A stretch of 64,000 bases of DNA from Ruminococcus sp. AF31-8BH. GTDB lineage: Bacteria > Bacillota > Clostridia > Lachnospirales > Lachnospiraceae. The notes under the pieces are model-generated. The model had not been told where the DNA came from. It saw nothing but the letters and a program-made list of their open reading frames with translations, and made no database searches. Made by a program: the position numbers and the translations under genes. The stretch spans positions 1 through 64,000 of the forward strand of contig NZ_QTVN01000013.1 in the NCBI RefSeq assembly GCF_003460605.1, read 5' to 3'. This document shows positions 24,881 through 32,791 of this stretch, piece by piece (within the stretch, counting starts at the first letter, position 1; each line of letters begins with the position of its first letter).

Positions 24881-27574
24881 TTATTTCTTCTTATTGCGGT
24901 AAACAAGAATTCCTGCAATCAGTACCACTGCAATTACCAGAATGATTACGAATGGAAGGATTGGTGTGTTATCACCAGTCTTTACTGCGTTCTTCTGGTT
25001 TGCATCGGACTTGTCAGCAGCAGGTGTCAGTGTCTGATTCGGTGCTGCTGCAACGGTGAAGTTCACCTGTTTGGTATCCTGTGTGCCTGTGTTTACCCAG
25101 TTGCTTCCATCGAATTTCTGCTGGTTGTAGGTTACCGTTAAGGTGTAGTTACCACTCTTGCCCATACGGAAGGTTGCGGAATATGGAGCTTTGTCCCAGC
25201 TTCTTGATTCCAGAACTTCCCAGTTCAGAGGCAGATATCTTACATCACCCTTAATCGGGTTCTCAATGTCGGTTCCTGCTCCAACTGCTGTGAAGGTGAT
25301 CTTGGTCTCTGTGGTGTAAGAACCATCAGAGCTGATTCCTGTAATTGTGTTCTTGGAAGCATCGGAAACGATCGGTCCGCGGCTTACAGAAACATTTACA
25401 GATACGATCAGGTTCAGGTTATCCGGATTGGTCACGCCATCTGGAAGGGTAACGGTACCATTTACAGAGAACTTCTGTGCTTCTGCACTGTTCTGGTTGT
25501 AAGCACATCCATTTACATCCCATGCTACGGAAGCGTTCATGTCGCCTGCTGTAGTGGTAATCTTAACTGTGGATGGGAGCTGTAATCCCTCTGCGGATTT
25601 CTCCACGCCGTTTGCCAGAGTGATGTCTGCTGGCTTGCTGACTGCGGTAAGCTTAACAGCTGCTTCAGTTACAGTGAAGCTTACAGGGATTACGATTTCT
25701 GTGATCTGGTCTGCTTTGATGGAGATGTTCTGGCTGTAAGAACCAGCTGCTAATCCAACTGCAGGTGCTACGGTAAAGGATGCCGTCTGACTGGAATCCA
25801 GTTCTGCTACCGGCAGATTGCCTAAAGTGAACTCACTTCCGCTGATGCTTACAGTAAGGTTTGTCAGTTTCACATTGCCTGTGTTCTCAAGAGTTACAGT
25901 TGCTGCTACAGGTGCTTCTGTGTAGCCAACCTCTTTGCTGTCAAATTCTACCTTTGAAGGATCTGCAGTCAGCTCCGGAGCTGGTGTCTCCTTAACAGAG
26001 TAGGAAACTTTAAGAGCAAGCAGGGTATCTCCAGTCTCTGCATTGACAACTGTTACGGTATCCTCAAAGTCACCAGTCTCGCTGGTATCATTTGGTGTAA
26101 TGCTTAATGCTGCTGTAGTACTTCCATCTGCTGGAAGCTCAATTTCTTCAGAAGCAAAGGCTGCTGTTACAAAATCTTTATCAGTCTGTACTGCAAGCTT
26201 CACAGTTCCGGTACCGGAATTCTTCAGTTTTACAGGTGTAGGTGCAGTATCCGCATCTACGGTAAACTCGCCAAGGTTTACAGTGTTGTCCGTGATTGTT
26301 TCATCTGCTGCTTCAATCTTCGGATCATTCTGAACCTCTGGTTCTGATGGAACTTCCGGAGTAGGCTCTGCCGGTTCCTCAGTTGGTATCTGATTGTCGG
26401 CGGATGGTTCCTCGGTTGGAGTTGGGTCAGTTGTCGGCTCCTCAGCTGGTGTCTGATCATCTGCTGCCGCTACTACCATATCCGCATTGAAGGAAACCTC
26501 TGTACCCTCTTCTGTGGTATAGGTAATGGTATCCTTGTATTCTCCGGCCTCAACGCCTGCTCTTGGCATGATCCATACAGATGTCTGCTCTCCAGCTGCG
26601 AGAGGCTCATTGATATCCTGTACCATAAAGTGTTCCGGGCTGATCTCGTTAAAATTCAGAGTACCTGTACCGGTGTTCTTAATGGTGACGGTCTTTGCTA
26701 TGGAATTAGATTCCTCCTGTGTGAATCCGGCATCTACAGTTCCGAAATCTACAACTGCAGTTCCGTCCTCTGATGCAGTATCCGCTGCTGCCTCAGCTGC
26801 ATAAGAAACTTCCTCCGGTGCCTGTGCATCCTGCGCATTGTCTGCCTCAGATGCATCGTTGCTCTGACCTTCTTCTGGAATTTCCAGATAGTCTTCTGTT
26901 CCAATATCGATTACGCTGTCATCTGTTGCGGTATCAGCCGGCTGTGCAGCATCTGCAGAATCAGCTGCTGAATCAGATGTATCTGTGGTATCTGCTGCTG
27001 TCTGGTTCTCTGCCGGCTGCATTTCATCAGCAGAAGCTTCCGGTTCCCCGCCAATATCAATTACTTCGTCCTGAGTATCCTCTGCTGGCTGAGCATCTTC
27101 TGCCTGCTGGATATCCTCTGCGGCAGAATCCTCAGCTGCTGTATCCTGTGCAGCTGCAGCATCCGGATCCTCTGTAGTCTCCTGCGGAGCTTCCTCCGGT
27201 GTTGCCACGATTTCAACTGTGTTTGCTTTCAGCTCACCAGTTACTCCAAGCTCGGACTTTCCGGTGATCTTCAGCTGGATCTTATTTCCAAGATCATCAG
27301 CTGTAAGCTTATAAGTTTTCTCCGTACCAACCTCTGTAAGCTGGTCTCCTGTTTTCCTTGACCAGCTGAAGCTTACGTAGTCATCACTAAGCCCCTCTGG
27401 TGTAACTTTGGTATAATCTGCGCTGAGTTCAGATCCTACAGCTGCAGTTCCTTTGATTTTCAGCTTGCCTCCTAATTCTCCGGACGGTACCGCAGAAGCG
27501 AATACCAGTGACGGAAGCAAGGAAAGCATCATAAGAAAAGTCATAACCATTGCTATAATTTTCCTAGATCTCAT
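24881..27574 (-). CDS. Large surface protein with repeated Ig-like (ASH/choice-of-anchor) domains
   Basis: The 897-residue product has a signal peptide (to about residue 27, LVFASA), a first beta domain, and a long Ala/Glu/Asp-rich linker (about 130-260). Three related beta-sandwich repeats follow, of the kind called ASH or choice-of-anchor D (V-DFGTVDAG, VNLGEFTVDA, VEFDSKEVGY starts), split by a Pro/Glu/Thr linker. Two more beta regions come next, then a C-terminal KTGDN, hydrophobic segment and YRNKKK tail, like a variant sortase signal. I chose the start behind AAAGGAGG. Its ligand is unknown. Confidence 0.85.
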   Translation of the reverse strand: MRSRKIIAMVMTFLMMLSLLPSLVFASAVPSGELGGKLKIKGTAAVGSELSADYTKVTPEGLSDDYVSFSWSRKTGDQLTEVGTEKTYKLTADDLGNKIQLKITGKSELGVTGELKANTVEIVATPEEAPQETTEDPDAAAAQDTAAEDSAAEDIQQAEDAQPAEDTQDEVIDIGGEPEASADEMQPAENQTAADTTDTSDSAADSADAAQPADTATDDSVIDIGTEDYLEIPEEGQSNDASEADNAQDAQAPEEVSYAAEAAADTASEDGTAVVDFGTVDAGFTQEESNSIAKTVTIKNTGTGTLNFNEISPEHFMVQDINEPLAAGEQTSVWIMPRAGVEAGEYKDTITYTTEEGTEVSFNADMVVAAADDQTPAEEPTTDPTPTEEPSADNQIPTEEPAEPTPEVPSEPEVQNDPKIEAADETITDNTVNLGEFTVDADTAPTPVKLKNSGTGTVKLAVQTDKDFVTAAFASEEIELPADGSTTAALSITPNDTSETGDFEDTVTVVNAETGDTLLALKVSYSVKETPAPELTADPSKVEFDSKEVGYTEAPVAATVTLENTGNVKLTNLTVSISGSEFTLGNLPVAELDSSQTASFTVAPAVGLAAGSYSQNISIKADQITEIVIPVSFTVTEAAVKLTAVSKPADITLANGVEKSAEGLQLPSTVKITTTAGDMNASVAWDVNGCAYNQNSAEAQKFSVNGTVTLPDGVTNPDNLNLIVSVNVSVSRGPIVSDASKNTITGISSDGSYTTETKITFTAVGAGTDIENPIKGDVRYLPLNWEVLESRSWDKAPYSATFRMGKSGNYTLTVTYNQQKFDGSNWVNTGTQDTKQVNFTVAAAPNQTLTPAADKSDANQKNAVKTGDNTPILPFVIILVIAVVLIAGILVYRNKKK

Positions 27575-27619
27575 ATGCCATCCTCCTTTACATTCCCCTT
27601 TTGGCTGAGTCTTAACATT

Positions 27620-27648
27620 ATCGTAACATATTTTAAACATTTCTACAA
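27620..27648 (-). promoter_or_regulatory. Putative promoter of the surface-protein gene
   Basis: TTGTAG (27643-27648) and TACGAT (27620-27625) with 17-base spacing on the minus strand. Both boxes are imperfect. Confidence 0.45.
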
Positions 27649-27650
27649 GT

Positions 27651-27693
27651 GCTTTTTACAATGCTGTAAACTATGGGTCGCTTTGTAAAATGC
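27651..27693. promoter_or_regulatory. Inverted TTTTACAA repeats upstream of the promoter, candidate operator
   Basis: TTTTACAA (27654-27661) and TTGTAAAA (27683-27690) form a perfect inverted pair. They are set inside two 14-base units that start GCTTT and end ATGC. The repeat begins two bases upstream of the -35 box. Confidence 0.35.
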
Positions 27694-27782
27694 TGCACCT
27701 GTATCTTTGTTTATGGTTATTATAGCAACCTGATTTTACGTCTATGTAATATGAATTTATCCAACAGGATTACTGGCAGTCC

Positions 27783-28040
27783 TTATCCCTCTACGATCAG
27801 ATATTTTCCATCTGGCAGGACAAATACCTCGCTGGCTTCCTCCAGTTCGTCATCGCTCATACCATCCACATCCGCGCCCATACCGGACAGGTATTTACGC
27901 ACCTCGCTGATGGAATCTGCCACCACTGCCATGCAGTCCTCAAGAAAAGCCTCTGCCTCCTCATAATTCTCTGCTACAGGCTCATCAAAAAGCTGCTCCT
28001 GATTTTCCAAAAATGTCTGGATGCACTCTTCTGTATACAT
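27783..28040 (-). CDS. Small acidic protein, unknown
   Basis: An 85-residue, strongly acidic, soluble protein with a helical first half (CIQTFLENQEQLFDEP, AEAFLEDCMAVVADS) and the ending VLPDGKYLIVEG. I chose the ATG at 28040 behind AAGGAGGT. It follows the HAD-phosphatase gene by 17 bases, so it is the third gene of a maf-HAD unit. No family recognised. Confidence 0.7.
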   Translation of the reverse strand: MYTEECIQTFLENQEQLFDEPVAENYEEAEAFLEDCMAVVADSISEVRKYLSGMGADVDGMSDDELEEASEVFVLPDGKYLIVEG

Positions 28041-28057
28041 CTTATATACCTCCTTTT

Positions 28058-28726
28058 TTATTTGCTGCATTTTTCCTCATAAAGATCCAGGATGTCTTCC
28101 GGAGATTCCACCAGGGCATCTGCGCCGTTCTTTAAAAGCTCTTCTTTTTCCCGGTAGCCCCACAGAACACCTACAGTATACATGCCTGCTGCCTTGCCTG
28201 TCTGCATATCCGTTCCGGAATCTCCCAGATACATGCACTCCTCTGGCAGCACGCCAAATGCCTCGGCAATCTTCAGAGGACCATCCGGTGCCGGTTTCTT
28301 TCGAATGGAATCGCTCTGGCCCATCACCATGTCAAAGACCTGATCTCCAAACATTCTTTTTACTACCTTCACAGCTGCCTCATGGGGCTTGTTGGAGCAT
28401 ACGCCAAGCTTTACCCCGTTTTGCTTCAAAGTTTTCAAAGTCTCCGGCATTCCCGGGTAATGCTGTATTTTATAGAAAGGATCCTTATCAAATTCCGTTC
28501 TGTAAAGCTTACGTGCTTCTTCATAATGTACAAGCTCTTTGTCTCCTGCATCGATCAGAAGTCTTTTTACCAGCATATCTGCACCGTTTCCACAGTAATA
28601 CCGGTAATTCTCCACTGGCATTGGGTTCAGTCCAAACTTCCGCACTACCTGATTTCCTACAGCTGCCATGGAATCCAGAGTGTAAGCCAGTGTTCCGTCC
28701 AAATCAAAAATACATGCTTTTATCAT
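28058..28726 (-). CDS. HAD-superfamily phosphatase, phosphoglycolate-phosphatase-like
   Basis: The 222-residue enzyme has all four HAD motifs: FDLDGTLAYTLDS at the N-terminus, VCSNKP, the Lys in KKPAPDGPL, and GDSGTDMQTGKAAG. A four-helix cap follows motif I. The subfamily resembles Gph/PpaX, but the substrate is not fixed by sequence. The start overlaps the maf stop by 4 bases (ATGA). Confidence 0.88.
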   Translation of the reverse strand: MIKACIFDLDGTLAYTLDSMAAVGNQVVRKFGLNPMPVENYRYYCGNGADMLVKRLLIDAGDKELVHYEEARKLYRTEFDKDPFYKIQHYPGMPETLKTLKQNGVKLGVCSNKPHEAAVKVVKRMFGDQVFDMVMGQSDSIRKKPAPDGPLKIAEAFGVLPEECMYLGDSGTDMQTGKAAGMYTVGVLWGYREKEELLKNGADALVESPEDILDLYEEKCSK

Positions 28727-29325
28727 TTTTTTATACCTCTTATGTCTATTCCAAGTTTCTTAAGTTCATATACCAGTCTGCCAACAGGAAGACCTACTAC
28801 ATTATTATAATCCCCGCAAATTCCCTTCACATAGATTCCAAATCCGCCCTGGATCCCATAGCTGCCAGCTTTATCCATAGGCTCTCCCGTTTCAATATAG
28901 GCGAGCAGTTCTTCCCTGGAAACAGGATAAAACTGTACATCTGTCTTCTCGCTGAAGGTATGAGCCTGCCAGGTATGTTTTTTCTTAAGCAGGAGCGTCA
29001 CTCCTGTATAAACCTGATGTGTCTGTCCCTGCAGCTTCCACAGCATACGAAAAGCATCTTCCCTATCCGAAGGCTTTCCAAGAATTTCACCGTCACAGGC
29101 AACCACTGTATCCGCGCCGATGATCAGCTGCGGCTCCTTTTCGGCCTGAAGCAGGTCTGCAACTGCAGATGCCTTATCCAAAGACAACTTTTCTACTGTT
29201 TCGGCAGGATCTGATGTCTCTGCCTTTTCTTCCCCGCCGCTTACAACCACGGAAAATTTCAGTCCGGTTTTTGCAAGCAATTCCTTTCTTCGAGGGGATC
29301 CCGAAGCTAAAACAATTATTTCCAT
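28723..29325 (-). CDS. maf: Maf-family nucleotide pyrophosphatase
   Basis: Maf proteins hydrolyse non-canonical nucleoside triphosphates and affect septum formation. The 200-residue product begins IIVLASGSPRRKELLAKTG, followed by LIIGADTVVACDGEILGKP and YQFVR-type region SYGIQGGFGIYVKGICGDYNNVVGLP. It is first in a three-gene unit with the HAD phosphatase and a small acidic protein. Confidence 0.94.
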   Translation of the reverse strand: MEIIVLASGSPRRKELLAKTGLKFSVVVSGGEEKAETSDPAETVEKLSLDKASAVADLLQAEKEPQLIIGADTVVACDGEILGKPSDREDAFRMLWKLQGQTHQVYTGVTLLLKKKHTWQAHTFSEKTDVQFYPVSREELLAYIETGEPMDKAGSYGIQGGFGIYVKGICGDYNNVVGLPVGRLVYELKKLGIDIRGIKK

Positions 29326-29478
29326 AATCTCTCCTTTTCTGTGTTATCAGTATAACCCTGTGCGTATATCGACGCAATGATTTTTTTCTTTTCTTTTTGT
29401 CCCAAAAGTATTACAATAAGGTCAGCCCCATCTGTTTGTTTCCAGGACAGGTGGAGAACCGCGAAAGGAGTATACAAT

Positions 29479-29907
29479 ATGGCAAAAATTAACAAATATT
29501 GGGGTATGGTTGCCCTTGGTGCAGTGACTGCCGCAGCAGCAGGTGCTGTAGCCGCCGCTTTTGCAAAGCGCAGAGCTTTGGAGCAGGCAGCTGATGCTGA
29601 GGATGATTTTGAGGACGAGCAGGAGACTTCCAGCCAGCCGGAAAAAAAGGAAGTTCATGAGGATTTCATTTCCTGGGAAGCAACTTCCGAGGAAGAGACC
29701 GCCGAAGTACCGGAAGATGAGGATTCAGCTGAAAATCCTGCCGAAAAGGATTCAGACGAAGATTCAGCGGACGCTGAGGAAACAGATGAGGAAGCCGTAG
29801 ACAATGCTCTTGAAGAAGCAGAAAAAATTGCGAATGAATTCGAGGAAGATCTTGCAGAAGCAAAAGAAGAGCAGGACAAGGAAGAAGCTTCCATTCATAT
29901 CGACTGA
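29479..29907 (+). CDS. Membrane-anchored, highly acidic protein, unknown
   Basis: A 142-residue protein with an Ala/Gly-rich hydrophobic segment at about 8-30 (GMVALGAVTAAAAGAVAAAF), a short basic patch (AKRRA), then about 105 residues dominated by Glu, Asp and Ala with almost no hydrophobic core. Helix or disorder is expected. The ATG at 29479 follows AAAGGAG. It runs opposite to maf and has its own terminator. The name YtxH-like would fit the first part only loosely. Confidence 0.7.
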   Translation: MAKINKYWGMVALGAVTAAAAGAVAAAFAKRRALEQAADAEDDFEDEQETSSQPEKKEVHEDFISWEATSEEETAEVPEDEDSAENPAEKDSDEDSADAEETDEEAVDNALEEAEKIANEFEEDLAEAKEEQDKEEASIHID

Positions 29908-29941
29908 TTTTTAGTCACTGATTTTGACAGATAAAAAATTG

Positions 29942-29985
29942 AAAGGCCGCTGCCCGGTAATTTCTCCGGACAATGGCCTTTTTAA
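29942..29985 (+). terminator. Terminator of the acidic membrane-protein gene
   Basis: AAAGGCC...CCGG pairs with CCGG...GGCCTTT, followed by a T-run. The hairpin is interrupted by small internal loops. Confidence 0.7.
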
Positions 29986-30032
29986 TTTTACAAATACTTA
30001 TGTGAGGATGCTGGGTAAAGCGCCCTCTCTCA

Positions 30033-30425
30033 TTATGCCTCTTTAATCTCGAGAACATCCATCGGACATGCTTTTACGCAGATGCCGCAGGCGATACATT
30101 TGCTTACTGTCTCTGCTTCTTCTGCTTTTACCATTACGCCGAATGGACAGACTTCTTTACATTTTCCGCAGCCTACACATTTCTTCTTGTTGATCATGTA
30201 TACGCCCTTTGGATTCTGAGTGATGGCACCCTCCGGACAGACTTTTGCGCATTTTCCGCACTGTACGCATACAACTGGTTTCGGGCTTACGCCGTCTTTC
30301 TGTACAGAAATTTTGATGCAGGAAAGATCCTCGTCAAATTTCTTGTAAAATGCCTCTGAACAGGCAATTTCACATGCCTTGCATGCCATACATGCATCTT
30401 TTTTTGCTACGTTAAGCTTTTTCAT
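30033..30425 (-). CDS. Ferredoxin-like protein with four Fe-S cysteine motifs
   Basis: A 130-residue iron-sulfur protein. It has four C-x2-C-x2-C-x3-C sets: CMACKACEIAC at about residues 12-22, CVQCGKCAKVC, CVGCGKCKEVC and CIACGICVKAC. Three are followed by a Pro, as in bacterial ferredoxins. This is the electron-carrier subunit style (HycB/CooF/DmsB-like) without a catalytic partner next to it. The partner is not in the window. Confidence 0.9.
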   Translation of the reverse strand: MKKLNVAKKDACMACKACEIACSEAFYKKFDEDLSCIKISVQKDGVSPKPVVCVQCGKCAKVCPEGAITQNPKGVYMINKKKCVGCGKCKEVCPFGVMVKAEEAETVSKCIACGICVKACPMDVLEIKEA

Positions 30426-30482
30426 TTTGATTTCCTCCGCTTTTGTAATATTTATGATAGTTGTTTTATCCTGCCGAATAGA

Positions 30483-30574
30483 TGAAACTAACTAAAAAAC
30501 TTCTGCGCAGAACTGCCGGCAATTCCCATAGGAATACCGGCAGTTCACACTGTTATAATAATTATTTAGTTTCA
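30483..30574. repeat. Nested inverted repeat between glnS and the ferredoxin gene
   Basis: Outer arms TGAAACTAA (30483-30491) and TTAGTTTCA (30566-30574) match perfectly. An inner hairpin, AACTGCCGG to CCGGCAGTT (30511-30545) with a second ATTCC/GGAAT stem inside, could be the glnS terminator. It lies about 115 bases past the glnS stop, with a T-run in the GTTTTTTAG stretch on the minus strand. Confidence 0.5.
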
Positions 30575-30660
30575 CGATTCAGCAGTTAAATACCGCTTTT
30601 CAAAAGGCATTCTGCAAAGTAAAGCATGCAGACTGCAAACTTTTTAATCTTCTCCGGCAA

Positions 30661-32328
30661 TTAAGCCTTCGGTAATTTGAAGGAACTCTTAAGGGATACA
30701 ATACGGTTAAATACCGGTGCTCCCTCCTTGGAGTCGTGGATATCGGCACAGTAGAATCCGTTTCTTACGAACTGATAGCTGTCATAGCCTTTTGCCTTAA
30801 GAAGCTCTGGCTCTACATAAGCAGAAACCTCAACAAGGGAATTGGGGTTCAGGTTCAGCTCGCCAGTTTCCTTATCGTATACACCCTTCTCCTCGTCAAC
30901 AATGTTCTCATAAAGGCGTACCGGAACCTTGCCGGCATTTGTTGCCTCTACCCAGTGGATGGTTCCCTTTACCTTACGTCCGTCAGGTGCGTTGCCGCCT
31001 TTTGTCTCCGGGTCATAAGTACAGTGTACCACATGAACGGTTCCGTCATCGTCTGCCTCAAAACCTGTACAGGTTACAAAATATGCGTTCATCAGACGCA
31101 CTTCTGTTCCCAGGAAGAGACGTTTGTATTTCTTCGGTGGGTCGATCATGAAGTCTTCTCTTTCAATATAAAGCTCTCCGCTAAACGGAACCTTTCTGGT
31201 TCCAAGTGCCTCATTCTCCATATTGTTCGGAGCATCCAGGTACTCTACCTGTCCTTCCGGATAATTATCGATCACCAGTTTGATCGGATCAAGAACTGCC
31301 ATGTAGCGCGGAGCCTTTAATTTCAGATCCTCACGGATGCAGTACTCAAGCATTGCATAATCCACAGAACTGTCAGCCTTGGAAACACCGCAAAGCTCTA
31401 CAAACTTCTGAATGGATTCCGGAGTATATCCGCGGCGGCGCAGACCGGAAATGGATACCAGTCTCGGGTCATCCCAGCCATCTACGATTCCGGTCTCAAC
31501 AAGCTTCTTAATATAACGCTTACCGGTTACTACGTTGGTCAGATACAGCTTTGCAAACTCGATCTGCTTCGGCGGATGCGGATACTCAAGCTCTCTTACT
31601 ACCCAGTCATATAGCGGTCTGTGGTCCTCAAATTCCAAAGTACAGATGGAATGGGTAATTCCCTCGATTGCATCCTCAATTGGATGTGCAAAGTCATACA
31701 TCGGATAAATACACCAGGTATCACCGGTTCTGTGGTGGCTTACATGTGCCACACGGTAGATAACCGGATCACGCATGTTCATGTTCGGAGAAGCCATATC
31801 GATTTTGGCACGGAGAACCTTCTCTCCATCTGCGTACTTGCCGTCCTTCATCTCCTCAAACAGCTGAAGGTTCTCTTCTACGCTTCTATTGCGGTATGGG
31901 CTCTCTTTCCCTGGCTCCTTTAAGGTTCCGCGGTATTCCCTGATCTGGTCAGCACTTAAATCGCAGACATAGGCTTTGCCTTTCTTGATCAGCTTTACAG
32001 CAGCCTCGTACATCTGTCCGAAATAATCGGAAGCAAAAAACAGTCTGTCCTCCCAGTCTGCTCCCAGCCATTTGATATCTTCCTTGATGGATTCTACAAA
32101 CTCAGATTTCTCTTTGGTCGGGTTTGTATCATCAAAACGCATGTTGAATTTACCGTTATATTCTTTTGCCAGTCCTGCATTTAAAAGAATGGATTTGGCA
32201 TGTCCTATATGAAGATAGCCGTTTGGCTCTGGCGGGAAACGGGTATGAACGGTATCATAAACTCCTTCTGCCAGGTCTTTATCAATGATATTTTCAATAA
32301 AATTTTTGGAAACCGTTTCGTTCTCCAT
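30661..32328 (-). CDS. glnS: Glutaminyl-tRNA synthetase
   Basis: GlnRS charges tRNA-Gln directly. The 555-residue class I enzyme has the HIGH motif in [18 protein letters not shown], the TNPTKEK Gln-specific segment, SRKR-type region replaced by [10 protein letters not shown] where E. coli has VMSKRK, and GWDDPRL. The C-terminal half is the GlnRS anticodon-binding beta-barrel pair. Many Gram-positive bacteria lack GlnRS and use GatCAB instead; whether both are present cannot be told here. Confidence 0.95.
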   Translation of the reverse strand: MENETVSKNFIENIIDKDLAEGVYDTVHTRFPPEPNGYLHIGHAKSILLNAGLAKEYNGKFNMRFDDTNPTKEKSEFVESIKEDIKWLGADWEDRLFFASDYFGQMYEAAVKLIKKGKAYVCDLSADQIREYRGTLKEPGKESPYRNRSVEENLQLFEEMKDGKYADGEKVLRAKIDMASPNMNMRDPVIYRVAHVSHHRTGDTWCIYPMYDFAHPIEDAIEGITHSICTLEFEDHRPLYDWVVRELEYPHPPKQIEFAKLYLTNVVTGKRYIKKLVETGIVDGWDDPRLVSISGLRRRGYTPESIQKFVELCGVSKADSSVDYAMLEYCIREDLKLKAPRYMAVLDPIKLVIDNYPEGQVEYLDAPNNMENEALGTRKVPFSGELYIEREDFMIDPPKKYKRLFLGTEVRLMNAYFVTCTGFEADDDGTVHVVHCTYDPETKGGNAPDGRKVKGTIHWVEATNAGKVPVRLYENIVDEEKGVYDKETGELNLNPNSLVEVSAYVEPELLKAKGYDSYQFVRNGFYCADIHDSKEGAPVFNRIVSLKSSFKLPKA

Positions 32329-32490
32329 GTTTCTCCCTCCTGAAATCCTCTGTTATTTATAGCATATGAATACTATCAGTTAGTCTTAAAGCCTTCTTTT
32401 ACAGGCTCCAGTTGATTTATCTTATCATAATCCCTCTCATTTTAAAAGTTTTTCTTAATAAAAAGTGGATTTTTTTATATCGTATAAACA

Positions 32491-32522
32491 AAAAAGTCCT
32501 TGAAATAGAATCAAGGACTTTA
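32491..32522 (-). terminator. Terminator of tRNA-Thr
   Basis: AAAGTCCTTG pairs with CAAGGACTTT around a 9-base loop; on the minus strand it is followed by TTTTGTTTAT. Confidence 0.8.
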
Positions 32523-32595
32523 AGCTGATGACGGGAATCGAACCCGTGACCTCCGCCTTACCAAGGCGACGCTCTACCGACTGAGCCACATCAGC
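32523..32595 (-). tRNA. tRNA-Thr(GGT)
   Basis: A 73-base cloverleaf on the minus strand: acceptor GCTGATG/CATCAGC, D arm GCTC...GAGC, anticodon loop TTGGTAA giving anticodon GGT, and T arm ACGGG TTCGATT CCCGT. Discriminator U, CCA not encoded. A perfect-spaced promoter and a terminator frame it as a single-gene unit. Confidence 0.97.
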
Positions 32596-32634
32596 ACTCT
32601 TGTGCTTCAGCATTTCTGCCGCTCACAGTTGATT

Positions 32635-32663
32635 ATATTACCAGAAGGTTATGCGATTGTCAA
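32635..32663 (-). promoter_or_regulatory. Promoter of tRNA-Thr
   Basis: TTGACA (32658-32663), 17 bases, TAATAT (32635-32640) on the minus strand. Confidence 0.8.
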
Positions 32664-32716
32664 CAGTTATTTTCAAATTTTTTCAAAAAATATAAAATAA
32701 TTAAAATTCTTCCCCC

Positions 32717-32743
32717 AAGCCCAGCCTGTGCCAGGCTGGGCTT
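32717..32743 (-). terminator. Hairpin after the adhesin operon
   Basis: AAGCCCAGCCTG and CAGGCTGGGCTT pair over a very small loop, about 50 bases past the adhesin stop. The U-tract on the minus strand is poor, so termination strength is uncertain. Confidence 0.55.
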
Positions 32744-32791
32744 TATGATATGGAATCTTTCTTTATGGGAATTTTTTATGAAAAGTTGTTT

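Noticed and set aside
28021..29214. A 397-residue plus-strand frame over the HAD and maf genes
   Set aside because: Both minus-strand genes have strong motifs, and codon use on the plus strand is not coding-like.
32329..32470. T-box leader before glnS
   Set aside because: No T-box core sequence, no specifier loop and no terminator hairpin upstream of the start.
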